Assembly (NCBI GenBank): GCA_963726975.1
Contig: CAVSEK010000011.1
Location: forward strand, 1-51,686
Length of the DNA: 51,686 nucleotides
From: CAVSEK01 sp963726975
GTDB taxonomy: Bacteria; Actinomycetota; Actinomycetes; Mycobacteriales; SCTD01
Reading direction: 5' to 3'
Shown: one piece after another, positions 39,774 to 51,686 of the stretch
Layout of the letters: each line of letters begins with the position of its first letter
How positions within the stretch are numbered: the first letter of the stretch is position 1
Notes under the pieces: model-generated
What the model was told of the DNA's origin: nothing
What the model saw: the letters and a program-made list of their open reading frames with translations, nothing else
Databases searched by the model: none
Translations under genes and position numbers: made by a program

Positions 39774-39789
39774 GCCGGCTCCCGCCGGC
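39774..39789. terminator. Possible hairpin between tetR and glgB
   Basis: GCCGGC, TCCC, GCCGGC: a six-pair stem in the 79-base gap between the convergent tetR and glgB genes. Confidence 0.35.
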
Positions 39790-39802
39790 ACCGCTGCGGG
39801 GG

Positions 39803-42250
39803 TCAGTCCGCCGCAGGCCCGTCGCTGGCCAGCCACACGGTGCCCAGCGGCGGCAGCCGCAGCGCGGTGCTCGCCGGCTGGCCGTGCCAGCTCTCCGCCT
39901 CGGCGGTGACCGCGCCGAAGTTGCCGACGCCGCTCCCGGCGTACGCCTCGGCGTCGGTGTTGACCACCTCGCGCCACTCGCCGGCCCACGGCAGGCCCAA
40001 CCGGTAGCCGTCGTGCGGCACTCCGGCGAAGTTGCTGATGCAGGCGACCGCCGAGCCGTCCGCGCCGTGGCGCAGGAACGAGAAGACGTTGCCGCCCGCG
40101 TCGTTGGCGTCGATCCAGGCGAAGCCGGAGGCGTCGTGGTCCTTGGACCACAGGGCCGAGGTGTCCTTGTAGACGTGGTTGAGCTCGCGCAGCAGCAGCG
40201 CGACGCCGCGGTGGTCGGGGGTGTCGAGCAGCCACCAGTCCAGCGAGCGCTCCTCGCTCCACTCGGACTCCTGCGCGAACTCCTGGCCCATGAAGAGCAG
40301 CTGCTTGCCCGGGTGCGCCCACATGAAGGCGAGGTAGGCGCGCACGTTGGCCAGCTGCTGCCAGCGGTCGCCCGGCATCTTGCGCAGCAGGCTGCCCTTG
40401 CCGTGCACGACCTCGTCGTGGCTGATGGGCAGCACGTAGTTCTCGGTGTAGGCGTAGACCATCGAGAACGTCATCTGGTGGTGGTGGTAGCCGCGGTAGA
40501 GCGGCTCGCGCGCCATGTAGTCCAGCGAGTCGTGCATCCAGCCCATGTTCCACTTGTGGCCGAAGCCGAGCCCGCCGAGGTGCACGGGGCGCGACACGCC
40601 CGGCCAGGCCGTGGACTCCTCCGCGATCGTCATGACGCCGGGGACGCGGCGGTAGACGACGGAGTTCATCTCCTGCAGGAAGGCCACCGCCTCGAGGTTC
40701 TCGCGACCGCCGAACTCGTTCGGCAGCCACTCGCCCTCCTTGCGCGAGTAGTCCAGGTAGAGCATCGAGGCGACCGCGTCGACCCGCAGGCCGTCGACGT
40801 GCATCTCCTGCAGCCAGTACGTCGCGTTGGCCACGAGGAAGTTGCGCACCTCGCGCCGGCCGAAGTCGAAGACGTACGTGCCCCAGTCCATCTGCTCGCC
40901 GCGGCGGGGGTCCGCGTGCTCGTACAGCGGGGTGCCGTCGAACCGGGCGAGCGCCCACTCGTCCTTGGGGAAGTGCGCGGGCACCCAGTCGACGATCACG
41001 CCGATGCCGGCCTGGTGCAGCTTGTCGACGAGGTGGCGGAACTCGTCGGGGGAGCCGAAGCGCGACGTCGGCGCGTAGTAGCCGGTGACCTGGTAGCCCC
41101 ACGACCCGCCGAAGGGGTGCTCGGCGACCGGCAGGAACTCCACGTGCGTGTAGCCGAGCCAGGTGAGGTACTCGACGAGCTGGTCGGCCAGCTCGACGTA
41201 CGACAGGCCCTGCCGCCACGAGCCCAGGTGGCACTCGTAGACGCTCATCGGGCGCTCGTGGATCGGCGCGGCCGCCCGGTCGGTCATCCACTGCTCGTCG
41301 GACCAGTCGTACGTCGACTCGTCCACGATGCTGGCGGTCATCGGCGGCACCTCGGTGCGCCGCGCCATCGGGTCGGCCTTCTCGCGCCAGGTCGAGTCGG
41401 CGCCGAGCACGGCGTACTTGTAGTGGGTGCCCGCGCCGATGTCGGGCACGAACAGCTCCCACACGCCGCTGGAGCCGAGCGACCGCATCGGGTGGCCGCG
41501 GCCGTCCCAGCCGTTGAAGTCGCCGACGACGCGCACGCCGCGGGCGTTGGGCGCCCAGACCGCGAAGGACGTGCCGGTCACCGGGCCGGACGCGCTGTCG
41601 TAGCGGCGCACGTGCGCGCCGAGCACCGTCCACAGCTCCTCGTGGCGACCCTCGCCGATGAGGTGCAGGTCGACCTCGCCGAGCGTCGGCAGGTAGCGGT
41701 ACGGGTCGTCAGCCGGGTAGCTCTCGCCGTGGTAGGTCACCGACAGGCGGTAGTCGGTCACCGAGGCGCCGGGCACCTCCGCCTGCCAGATGCCGGCCTG
41801 CAGGTGCTCGAGCTCGACCTCGCGGCCCTCGACGTGCGCGACGACGCGCTCGGCGTCGGGGCGCAGGGCGCGGACGACGACGCCGCCGTCGACCGCGTGC
41901 ATGCCCAGCACCCCGTGCGGGTCGGGGTGCGCGCCGCCGGCGAGGCGGTCGAGCTCCTCGGCGGGGGGTGTGGACGGACCGACCGGGGGAGCGGCCGACG
42001 GGGCGCCGGGGCCGTCGCCCGTCGGCACCGGGGCGTCCTGCTCGGACACCACGGGCGCGCTCGCCTCCGCAGCGGCCTTCCTGGCGACCCGCGTGCGGGG
42101 CGCCTTCGCCGGAGCAGCCTCCTGCGCCGTCGTCGACGCCTCGTCGGCGACGACCGGGGCGGTGGCCTCGGCGGCAGTGACCGCGTCCGGCGCCTCGGCG
42201 CCGACCTTCTTGCGCGGCGCGCGCTTCTTCGGGGTCTGCGGGCCGGTCAC
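39803..42250 (-). CDS. glgB: 1,4-alpha-glucan branching enzyme with basic N-terminal extension
   Basis: 815 residues from a GTG overlapping the mak stop. About 95 N-terminal residues are Ala/Lys/Pro-rich (TPKKRAPRKKVGAEA, KAPRTRVARKAAAEA), histone-H1-like and not part of usual GlgB. A starch-binding/early-set module follows (GVLGMHAVDGGVVVRALRP), then CBM48 (VWAPNARGVRVVGDFNGWDG) and a GH13 barrel with GLRVDAVASMLYLDY (nucleophile Asp), TIAEESTAWPGVS (acid Glu) and PISHDEVVHGKGSL (Asp). It introduces alpha-1,6 branches into the glucan made by GlgE. Last gene of the glgE-treS-mak-glgB operon. Confidence 0.96.
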   Translation of the reverse strand: MTGPQTPKKRAPRKKVGAEAPDAVTAAEATAPVVADEASTTAQEAAPAKAPRTRVARKAAAEASAPVVSEQDAPVPTGDGPGAPSAAPPVGPSTPPAEELDRLAGGAHPDPHGVLGMHAVDGGVVVRALRPDAERVVAHVEGREVELEHLQAGIWQAEVPGASVTDYRLSVTYHGESYPADDPYRYLPTLGEVDLHLIGEGRHEELWTVLGAHVRRYDSASGPVTGTSFAVWAPNARGVRVVGDFNGWDGRGHPMRSLGSSGVWELFVPDIGAGTHYKYAVLGADSTWREKADPMARRTEVPPMTASIVDESTYDWSDEQWMTDRAAAPIHERPMSVYECHLGSWRQGLSYVELADQLVEYLTWLGYTHVEFLPVAEHPFGGSWGYQVTGYYAPTSRFGSPDEFRHLVDKLHQAGIGVIVDWVPAHFPKDEWALARFDGTPLYEHADPRRGEQMDWGTYVFDFGRREVRNFLVANATYWLQEMHVDGLRVDAVASMLYLDYSRKEGEWLPNEFGGRENLEAVAFLQEMNSVVYRRVPGVMTIAEESTAWPGVSRPVHLGGLGFGHKWNMGWMHDSLDYMAREPLYRGYHHHQMTFSMVYAYTENYVLPISHDEVVHGKGSLLRKMPGDRWQQLANVRAYLAFMWAHPGKQLLFMGQEFAQESEWSEERSLDWWLLDTPDHRGVALLLRELNHVYKDTSALWSKDHDASGFAWIDANDAGGNVFSFLRHGADGSAVACISNFAGVPHDGYRLGLPWAGEWREVVNTDAEAYAGSGVGNFGAVTAEAESWHGQPASTALRLPPLGTVWLASDGPAAD

Positions 42251-43589
42251 GCCGCACCGCCGACGAGCCGCTCGATGGAGCCCAGCGGCACTGCCACCCA
42301 GGCCGGTCGGTTGCGTGCCTCGTAGACCACTTCGTAGACCGCCTTGTCGAGCTCGAACGCCCGCAGCAGCACCGACTCCTCGCGAGGGTCGGCACCAGCA
42401 GCGCGGGCGTAACCGTCGCAGAACGCCTGTCGGTTGCGCTCTGCCCACTCCGTCGCCCGGTACGCCAGCTGCGCGTCGCCGCTGCGCTCGGCGAGCAGGT
42501 GGCGGGCGGCGTAGTCGAAGCTGCGCAGCATGCCCGCGACGTCGCGCAGCGGGCTCATGAGGGCGGTCCGCTCGGCGAACGGCCGGGCCGGTTCGCCCTC
42601 GAAGTCGAGCAGGACCCAGCCCTCGTGCGTGCGCAGCACCTGGCCCAGGTGGTAGTCGCCGTGCACCCGCTGCACCGGCACGGCAGCGGTGCGTCCGCTG
42701 ACCTCGTCGTAGGCCGCGCGCAGGCCGTCGGCGTACGGCGCCAGCTGCGGCACCACCGCCAGCGCCGCCTCGAGGCGCTCGTGCAGCTGCCGCCCGGTCG
42801 CGACCGACTCCTCCGGCCCGGCGGTGCGCGAGGGCAGCGCCCGGGCGAGCAGCGCGTGCACCTCGGCCGTGGCGGCACCGAGGCGCTCGCTCTCGCCGGC
42901 GAAGTCGCCGCCGACCTCGTCGGCGTGCAGGTCGGCCTCGGCGAACAGGTCGCGGACGCTCGCGGTGGCCATCGCCCAGCCGTCGCTGGCGCCGTGCAGG
43001 AACACCTGCGCCATGCCCAGGCTGGTCGTCGTGCCGTCGACGTCGGCCTCGTACCACCCGACGGGGCCGGCCACGTGGGTGCTGCCCTCGTCGGCGAGGG
43101 CGCTCGTCACCTCGATGTCGGGGTTGCGGCCGGGCTGCAGCCGGCGGAAGAGCTTGAGGATGACCGCGTCGCCGAAGACCACCGAGGTGTTGCTCTGCTC
43201 GGCCCCCATGACCCGGCTCGGCCAGGTGGGGTCGATCCCCCCGACGTTGGTGAAGGTGAGCGGCCCCTCGGTGCCGCCCGAGGCGAGCAGCCGCAGCAGC
43301 GCGGCCATCGCGTCGTGGTCGTGCACCGCGTCGTAGGCGGTCGAGCCGTCGACGTCGCCGATGACCGCGTGCTCGAGCCGGTGCTCGACGGCGCCGTCCC
43401 GCCGGCCCACGAGGAGCTGGTAGCGGTCCGTGCCCGCCTCGCCGTCGACCTGCAGCAGCGTGACGCGGACGTCGACCTCGCCCGGCAGCGGCGTCTCGGA
43501 CAGCACCTGCACCGAGGACACCTGCGCACCCTTGCCGCCGTACCACCGCTGCTGGGGCAGCCACTCGACGAGCAGGTCCTCCAGCGCGC

Positions 43590-43593
<4 letters not shown>
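42247..43593 (-). CDS. mak: Maltokinase (Pep2/Mak)
   Basis: 448 residues from a GTG overlapping the treS stop. Maltokinase phosphorylates maltose from TreS to maltose 1-phosphate, the GlgE donor. The N-terminal cap begins LEDLLVEWLPQQRWYGGKGA, a signature of the family. VVFGDAVILKLFRRLQPGRN holds the ATP-binding Lys, and VQRVHGDYHLGQVLRTHEGW and VLLDFEGEPARPFAERTAL are the catalytic and metal-binding loops of the aminoglycoside-kinase fold. It is separate from TreS, not fused as in some relatives. Confidence 0.95.
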
Positions 43594-45283
<1,690 letters not shown>

Positions 45284-45287
<4 letters not shown>

Positions 45288-47266
45288 GGGGCGCTCCTGC
45301 GGACGGTGAGGACGTGCGCGGGCTCGGCGAACGGGTCGAGGCGCACGTAGTTGGAGGTGGACCAGGGGAAGACGGCGCCGGTGATCTCGTCGACGACCTC
45401 GAAGGTGGTGTCGAGCTCGAGGCCGAGGGCCGGCAGGTCGAGCCGCACGGTCGCCTCGCGGGCGCCGTGCGGGTCGAGGTTGACGACGACGAGCACGGTG
45501 TCGTCCGTGCCGTCGGGGAGCACGAGGCGCTTGCTCCAGCAGAGCACGTCGGGGGAGTCGACCTCGTGGAACACGACGTTGCGCAGCCAGTGCGTGGCCG
45601 GGTGCGCGCGCCGGAAGCGGTTGAGCGTCGTCAGGTACGGCGCGAGCGTGCGCTCGGGCTGGCTCCAGTCGCGCGGCCGCAGCGAGTACTTCTCGGACTC
45701 GGCGTACTCCTCGCTGCCCGGCTTGACCGCCACGTGCTCGTAGAGCTCGTAGCCGGCGTAGACGCCGTACGACGGCGCGAGCAGGGCGGCCAGCACGGCC
45801 CGCACCTTGAACACCGGCGGGCCGCCGTACTGCAGCGACGCGTGCAGGATGTCCGGGGTGTTGACGAAGAAGTTCGGCCGCATGTGGTCGGACGCCTCGG
45901 CCAGCTCGAGCGCGTAGTCCTGCAGCTCGGTCTTGCCGACGCGCCAGGTGAAGTACGTGTACGACTGGGTGAACCCGATCCGGGCGAGCTCGTGCATCAT
46001 CGCCGGCCGGGTGAAGGCCTCGGCGAGGAACAGCACGTCCGGGTCGGTCTTCTTCACCTCGCCGATCAGCCACTCCCAGAAGTCGAGCGGCTTGGTGTGC
46101 GGGTTGTCGACGCGGAAGATGCGCACGCCGTGCGCCATCCAGTGCCGCACCACGCGCAGGACCTCGGCCGACAGCCCCTCGGGGTCGTTGTCGAAGTTGA
46201 GCGGGTAGATGTCCTGGTACTTCTTCGGCGGGTTCTCGGCGTACGCGATGGTGCCGTCGACCCGGGTCGTGAACCACTCGGGGTGCGTGGCGACCCACGG
46301 GTGGTCAGGGGCGCACTGCAGCGCCAGGTCGAGCGCGACCTCCATGCCGAGCTCGACGGTGCGCGCGACGAAGGCGTCGAAGTCCTCGAACGTCCCGAGG
46401 TCGGGGTGCAGGGCGTCGTGCCCGCCCTCCTGCGAGCCGATCGCCCACGGGGAGCCGACGTCGTCCGGGCTGATGTCGTCCGGGTTGCCGCCGGGGAACT
46501 GCGCCGTGTTGGGGCCCTTGCGGTTGACCGTGCCGATCGGGTGCACGGGCGGCAGGTAGACGACGTCGAAGCCCATCTCCGCGACCGCGGGCAGCCGCTC
46601 GGCCGCCGTGCGGAAGGTGCCGCTGCGGAGCACGCCGGAGGCGTCGGGGGCGGCTCCCTCGCTGCGCGGGAAGAACTCGTACCAGGCTCCGTAGAGGGCG
46701 CGCTGCCGGTCGACCCAGACGGTGCGCTCGTCGTCCGGGGTCACCAGCTCGCGCACCGGGGTGTCGTGGAGCAGGTCCTGCAGCGACGTGCCCGCGGCGA
46801 GCCGGGCGGCGGGGGGCAGCGAGGCGTCGCGCAGGACGCCGACGGCGGCGAGCACCTGCGGCCGGACGTCGTCGCGAGCGCTCTCGGCGGCCCGCTCGAA
46901 CAGGCGCGCGCCCTCCTCGAGCACCACCTCGACGTCGACGCCCGCGTCGACCTTCAGCGGCGCGTCGTGCCACCACGTTCCGAGCGGGTCGCTCCACGCC
47001 TCCACGCGGAAGGTCCACAGGCCCTCCGCGTCGATCGGCACGACCGCGCTCCAGCGGTCGGTGCCGGGCACGCCCGGCTCCATGCGCAGGAACGGCAGCG
47101 ACGTGCCGTCCGGACGGGTGACGACGACGTCGGCGGCGACCGCGTCGTGACCCTCCCGGAAGACCGTCGCCCCGACCTCGAGCTGCTCCCCGACGACCGC
47201 GCGCGCTGGATAGCGCCCGCACGACACCGTCGGCTGGACGTCTGTGATCCCGATTCGACCCACCAT
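45284..47266 (-). CDS. glgE: Alpha-1,4-glucan:maltose-1-phosphate maltosyltransferase
   Basis: 660 residues. GlgE extends linear alpha-glucan with maltosyl units from maltose 1-phosphate. The N-terminal beta domain starts VGRIGITDVQPTVSCGRYPA. The GH13_3 barrel has VYLPPVHPIGTVNRKGPNT, GVRIFRVDNPHTKPLDFWEW (nucleophile Asp) and VLFLAEAFTRPAMM (acid Glu). YPLNFDNDPEGL and KYQDIYP are GlgE-typical. The ATG at 47266 follows TACGGT by seven bases with no ribosome binding site, so the operon mRNA probably starts leaderless here. First of four overlapping genes. Confidence 0.96.
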
Positions 47267-47273
47267 CGCGGCG

Positions 47274-47279
47274 ACCGTA
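47274..47279 (-). promoter_or_regulatory. -10 box for the leaderless glgE operon transcript
   Basis: TACGGT on the minus strand, seven bases before the glgE ATG, in the 93-base gap shared with glgP. Confidence 0.55.
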
Positions 47280-47347
47280 CCCACGCCTCCGGGGCGGAAC
47301 CTCGTGACCGCCCGGCCGTTCGACGGCTCCCGGGGCGGGGGCGCGGC

Positions 47348-47353
47348 TAGGGT
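47348..47353 (+). promoter_or_regulatory. -10 box for a leaderless glgP transcript
   Basis: TAGGGT ends six bases before the glgP GTG at 47360. Together with the glgE box it makes a back-to-back pair of leaderless promoters controlling glucan synthesis and breakdown. Confidence 0.55.
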
Positions 47354-47359
47354 TCGCGC

Positions 47360-49929
47360 GTGAGAGCGCTCCGACGGTTCACCGTCCGCCTGGCCCTGCC
47401 CGCCCCGCTCGCGCCGCTCGCCGAGCTGGTGCTCAACCTGCGGTGGTCCTGGCACCCCGCGTCCCTGGACCTGTTCGCGTCGGTCGACGCGCAGGTGTGG
47501 GAGGCCGTGCAGCACGACCCGGTGCGGCTGCTCGGCGAGGTCAGCCCGGAGCGGCTCAGCGCGCTGGCGACCGACCAGGAGTTCCTGTCGCGGCTGCAGG
47601 CGGCGCACGCCGACCTGCAGGACTACCTGTCGACCCCGCGCTGGTACCAGGGCCTGGCCGCTGGCGAGGCGCCCGCGAGCATCGCCTACTTCTCACCGGA
47701 GTTCGGCATCACCGAGGTGCTGCCGCAGTACTCCGGCGGGCTCGGGATCCTCGCCGGCGACCACCTCAAGGCGGCCAGCGACCTGGGCGTGCCGATCGTC
47801 GGCGTCGGGCTGCTCTACCGGGCCGGCTACTTCAAGCAGTCGCTCAACGCCGAGGGCTGGCAGCAGGAGCGCTACCCGCCGCTGGACCCGCACGGGCTGC
47901 CGCTGACGCTGCTCACCGGTGCCGAGGGCCGGCCGGTCGAGGTGTCGGTGGGCATGCCGGACGGCGGCGTGCTGCACGCCCAGCTGTGGCTGGCCCAGGT
48001 CGGGCGCGTGCCGCTGCTGCTGCTCGACAGCGACGTGGAGGCCAACGACCCGGCGATGCGCCAGGTCACCGACCGGCTGTACGGCGGCGGCAGCGACCAC
48101 CGGCTCCACCAGGAGATGCTCCTCGGCATCGGCGGGGTGCGTGCCCTGCGCGCGTGGACGGCGCTGCGCGGCGGCCCCGAGCCCGAGGTCTTCCACATGA
48201 ACGAGGGGCACGCGGGCTTCCTGGGCGTCGAGCGCGTCCGCGAGCTCGTCGAGCAGGGCCTGTCCTTCGACGAGGCCCGCGAGGCGGTGCGCGCCGGCAC
48301 CGTCTTCACCACCCACACACCGGTGCCGGCCGGCATCGACCGCTTCCCGCGCGACCTCATCGCCCGCTACTTCGGCCCCGGCACCGAGTGGGCGCAGGCG
48401 ATGCCCGACGTGCCGGTCGAGCGGGTGCTCGAGCTCGGCGCCGAGGACGACCCGTCGGTCTTCAACATGGCGCACATGGGGCTGCGCATGGCGCAGCGCC
48501 GCAACGGCGTCGCGAAGCTGCACGGCACGGTCTCGCGCGGCATGTTCAGCGGGCTGTGGCCGGGCTTCGACGAGGCCGAGGTCCCGATCACGTCGGTCAC
48601 CAACGGCGTGCACGCGCCGACCTGGGTGCAGCGCGAGGTCTTCGCCCTGGGCGAGCGCGTCATCGGCCGGCAGATCACCGAGGAGGCGCAGGGCTGGGAG
48701 CGGATCGCCTCCGTCCCCGCCGCCGACGTGTGGGCGACGCGACGGGTGCTGCGCGAGCGGCTGGTGCACGAGGTGCGCCGCCGGCTGCGCGCGTCGTGGC
48801 TGCAGCGCGGTGCCTCCAGCGCCGAGCTCGGCTGGACGGACACCGTCTTCGACGCCGACGTGCTCACCATCGGCTTCGCGCGGCGCGTCCCGTCGTACAA
48901 GCGCCTGACGCTGATGCTGCGCGACCCGGAGCGGCTGCGCCGCCTCCTGCTCGACCCCGAGCGCCCGGTGCAGCTCGTCATCGCCGGCAAGTCGCACCCG
49001 GCCGACGACGGCGGCAAGCAGCTGGTGCAGGACATGGTGCGCTTCGCCGACGCGCACGACGTGCGGCACAGGATCGTGTTCCTGCCCGACTACGACATCG
49101 GCATGGCGCGCTACCTCTACGGCGGCTGCGACGTCTGGCTGAACAACCCGCTGCGGCCGCTCGAGGCGTGCGGCACCAGCGGCATGAAGGCGGCGCTCAA
49201 CGGCGGTCTCAACCTGTCGATCCTCGACGGCTGGTGGGACGAGATGTACGACGGGGAGAACGGCTGGGCCATCCCGACCGCCGACGGCGTGAGCGACCCC
49301 GACCGGCGCGACGACCTCGAGGCGTCGGCCTTCTACGAGCTCGTCGAGAAGCAGGTGCGCACCCGGTTCTACGACGTCGACGGCGCCGGCGTCCCGCAGC
49401 GGTGGTGCGACATGGTGCGCCACACGCTGCAGAGCCTCGGTCCGAAGGTGCTCGCCAGCCGGATGGTCCGCGACTACGTGCAGCAGCTCTACGCGCCCGC
49501 GGCCCGCGCGTCCGCGGCGCTCGCGGACGGCTCGCTACGCCCCGGCCCGGGAGCTGGCCGCGTGGAAGGCCCAGGTGCAGCAGACGTGGCCGGCGCGTGC
49601 GCGTCGTGCACGTCGAGACCGCGGGTGTCGTCGACACCCCCGAGGTCGGCACGACCCTGGGGCTGCGGGCGACCGTCGACCTCGCCGGACTGCCGGTGGG
49701 GTCCGTCGTCGTGCAGGCCGTCTACGGGCGCGTGGACGAGGCCGACGACATCCACCGGCCGGCGACCCGCGAGATGCAGCCCACCGGCACCGGTGAGGAC
49801 GGTCTGGCGAGGTACGAGGGCGACGTGCCGCTGGAGCGCTCCGGAGCCTTCGGCTACACGGTGCGGGTGCTGCCGCACCACGAGCTGCTGCCCAGCGACA
49901 GCGACCTGGCCCTGGTGGCGACGGCCTGA
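47360..49929 (+). CDS. glgP: Alpha-glucan phosphorylase, two frameshifts near the 3' end
   Basis: 855 residues after removing an extra G near 49533 and another near 49591. GlgP releases glucose 1-phosphate from alpha-glucan ends. It is the short actinobacterial/archaeal GT35 type: LRWSWHPASLDLF, YFSPEFGITEVLPQYSGGLG, LAGDHLKAASDLGVPIVGVG, FHMNEGHAGFLGVERV, FTTHTPVPAGIDRFP, FARRVPSYKRLTLM and EACGTSGMKAALNGGLNLS, the last with the pyridoxal-phosphate Lys loop. After the frameshifts the C-terminal beta domain continues VRVVHVETAGVVDTPEVG to SDLALVATA. It opposes the GlgE operon across a shared promoter region. The lesions are probably sequencing errors. Confidence 0.94.
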
Positions 49930-49973
49930 GCGCCCCCTCACCCGCCCCCGGGCCGAGCGCGCTGCAGCTGCTC

Positions 49974-50429
49974 GTGCCGGGGGCGGCGGGGCTGCTCGAC
50001 GCGGTCCGCCACCTGCCCGGCGCCGGGCTGCTCGAGCCGCCGCACGTGAGCCTGGGCTACCCGTGGCTGCCCGCGCCGCAGGCCCTGCAGCGGCTCGACC
50101 GGGTGCGGGCCGCGGCGTCCGGGGTGCCGGTGTTCCGCGCCCGGCTCACGGGCCCGCACCGGTTCGTCCCGGACAGCCGGGGCCGCACCGTCGTGCACGC
50201 CCGGCCGGACGACGACGGGCCCTTCGTGGAGCTCGCCCGCGTGCTCGGCGCCGACCTGCGCGACGTCCACCTGTCGGTGGCCCGGGTGCTGGCGGACGGC
50301 GACCTGGCCGCGGTCGAGGAGGCGCTGCGGCCGCTGCTGCCGCTCGAGGTGGAGGTGCGTGCGCTGGAGCTCACGGTGCAGGAGTCGCGCACCTGGCGCC
50401 GCGCCCTGCTCGCCCCGCTCGGCGGCTGA
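49974..50429 (+). CDS. 2H phosphoesterase-like protein (2'-5' RNA ligase superfamily)
   Basis: 151 residues from the GTG at 49974. The frame is open back to a CTG at 49926 that overlaps the glgP stop, and SALQLLVPGAAGLLDAV looks like a better N-terminus, so the true start may be CTG. Two HxS/T motifs are present, EPPHVSLGYPWL and LRDVHLSVARVL, placed about 75 residues apart as in the 2H superfamily, giving two catalytic His. These enzymes act on cyclic or 2'-5' phosphodiesters. Specific substrate unknown. Confidence 0.7.
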   Translation: MPGAAGLLDAVRHLPGAGLLEPPHVSLGYPWLPAPQALQRLDRVRAAASGVPVFRARLTGPHRFVPDSRGRTVVHARPDDDGPFVELARVLGADLRDVHLSVARVLADGDLAAVEEALRPLLPLEVEVRALELTVQESRTWRRALLAPLGG

Positions 50430-50436
50430 CCGGGGC

Positions 50437-51686
50437 TCAGGACCAGCGCAGGACGTGCCGGGCGCGCACCCCGAAGGGGTCCGTCCCCCGCAGCAGGTCG
50501 AGCACCTCGCGGCCCTCGACGCTGTCGGCCGGCAGCAGCCGGGTGCGGCCCAGCCGGGCCTGCCAGGCCTGCTGCAGCGCCGCCCTGCCCGCCTCGTCAC
50601 CGGCCAGCAGCGCCGGCACGGCGTGCCACGCGAGCGCCGCGTCCACGGCCCGGCCCAGCGCACAGCGCCGCGCGGTGCGCCGCCGGTCGGCCTCGGCCGC
50701 CGGGGTGGCGACGACCGGGCGCGACACCAGCCAGGTCGGCTCGGCCAACGGGGCGAGCAGCTCGTCGAGCGCGTCGGCCAGGGCTTGCGACTCCTCCCGC
50801 GGCACGCCCGCGAGCTCGACGCGCACGGCGTCGCCGCCGCGCGGGACGACCACGAGCCCGTCGGCGCCTCGTGAGGTCGCCCCCGTGGCCAGCAGCGCGT
50901 CGGCCAGGACGGCGGCCAGCTGCGCCACGGGGGCCAGGGGAGCGGCCCGGCGCAGGGCGGCCAGCGAGCTGCGGTAGCGCGCGACACCGACCGCGCCGGC
51001 CACGAGCGCCGCGGAACCGACGCCCGCCAGGACCCCGGGGACGGCGCCCACGGCCGCTCCCGCGCCGCCGCACAGGGCGCCGGTCATGAGCGGCGCCGGC
51101 CACAGCCGCGCGGGGTCGGCCTCGCCGCGCACCCGGGTCCGGGTGCCCAGCACCGCCGTCGTCCGGGTCGCGGACGGGGGCAGCGTCCCCCCGGGCAGGC
51201 CGAGGTCGGAGCCCGCCGTCACCTCGAGACCGACGACCTCCCGGTCACCGGTCGCCGACCAGGTGCGGGCCGCAGCGGCACGTGCTGCCACGCGGGCGAG
51301 CGCGTCCTCGGTCACGCGGTGTCGGGTGGCGGGCGCCGGCGCGGACCAGGCGTCCAGGGCGGGGTCGAGGTGGGCGAGCCCGGCGACCAGCTCGCCGGAG
51401 GCGTCGGGACCCGGCAGCACGGGCGTGCTTGCGCACCGCGTGCAGGTGGTCGGCGGCGCCCCGCGGGTGCCCGTCGGCCACGCAGACGACGGTCCACAGG
51501 TCGGTCACCGCCTCCGGGCGCGCCGGGTCGCGGTGCAGCCCGCGACCGTGCAGCCGCTGCACGGCCGGCGGCGACGCGCCGGAGGTGAGGTCGACGACGA
51601 CGTCGACCGCCGGCGCGTCCCACCCCGGTGCCGAGCAGCTCGCGGGTGCTCACGAGCACCCCGCTCCCGCCGCTGGTGAGGTAGGA
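50437..51686 (-). CDS. Helicase C-terminal region, 5' end beyond the window, two frameshifts
   Basis: The right edge carries the 3' part of a superfamily 2 helicase-like protein on the minus strand. Joining frames gives GVLVSTRELLGTGWDAPAVD, VVVDLTSGASPPAVQRLHGR (arginine of motif VI) and DLWTVVCVADGHPRGAADHL, then a 327-residue C-terminal region with a hydrophobic pair (LMTGALCGGAGAAVGAVPGV and LAGVGSAALVAGAVGVARY) and a charged tail ending VLRWS. Extra bases lie near 51635 and 51425. The ATPase half is outside the window. The membrane-like hairpin in a helicase-family protein is unusual. Function cannot be stated beyond nucleic-acid remodelling. Confidence 0.65.

Noticed and set aside
39803..43564. 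A single 1253-residue protein spanning glgB and mak
   Set aside because: The upper part is the wrong frame of mak; glgB starts at the GTG at 42250 overlapping the mak stop.

Overview
The window looks like a piece of a very GC-rich actinobacterial chromosome (class Actinomycetes). The evidence is strong third-position G/C bias, frequent GTG starts, many 4-base stop/start overlaps, TANNNT -10 boxes 6-7 bases before start codons (leaderless transcripts), a NucS-type mismatch endonuclease, a Wag31/DivIVA-like protein, crotonyl-CoA carboxylase/reductase and a complete GlgE alpha-glucan locus. I do not assign a genus.

Layout. 0.2-3.4 kb is an accessory island: a broken IS110-family transposase, two blocks of a 38-bp hairpin-forming tandem repeat enclosing a small toxin/antitoxin-like pair, and a tyrosine recombinase. 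3.5-14.2 kb holds a lipoprotein, a PduO-type cobalamin adenosyltransferase, an anti-sigma/sigma pair, murA with Asp at the fosfomycin-target Cys, two STAS proteins, a B12-dependent ethylmalonyl-CoA-type mutase preceded by a 13-codon leaderless leader ORF, a proline-rich membrane protein, a DUF2071 gene and nucS. 14.2-22.7 kb holds acyl-CoA genes (fused double 3-hydroxyacyl-CoA dehydrogenase, ccr, epimerase, thiolase, meaB) and a DivIVA-like/AI-2E operon. 22.8-25.3 kb has a DUF3817 protein, a secreted metalloprotease and moaA. 25.5-34.2 kb is an eight-gene, fully overlapping molybdenum hydroxylase operon of CoxL form II type (S-L-M order, AYRGAGR motif) with maturation genes. 34.2-39.7 kb carries an AI-2E transporter, a haem-oxygenase-like iron enzyme, a CDGSH protein, a Nudix hydrolase, a thioredoxin/TPR protein and a divergent AurF-like/TetR pair with a clear palindromic operator. 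39.8-49.9 kb is glgB-mak-treS-glgE (minus) facing glgP (plus). The right edge has a 2H phosphoesterase and the C-terminal part of a helicase.

How they work together. Thiolase, hydroxyacyl-CoA dehydrogenase, Ccr, mutase, epimerase, MeaB and the adenosyltransferase form most of a C4-to-ethylmalonyl/methylmalonyl-CoA route and its B12 maintenance. MoaA sits opposite the molybdenum hydroxylase operon that needs its cofactor. TreS-Mak-GlgE-GlgB turn trehalose into branched alpha-glucan, which GlgP degrades.

Quality caution. Conserved genes at both ends (0.2-14.6 kb and 49.5-51.7 kb) carry many single-base frameshifts, mostly an extra C or G, while 14.6-49.5 kb has none that I can see. This looks more like draft sequence error than gene decay, so the 'broken' calls should be read with that in mind.
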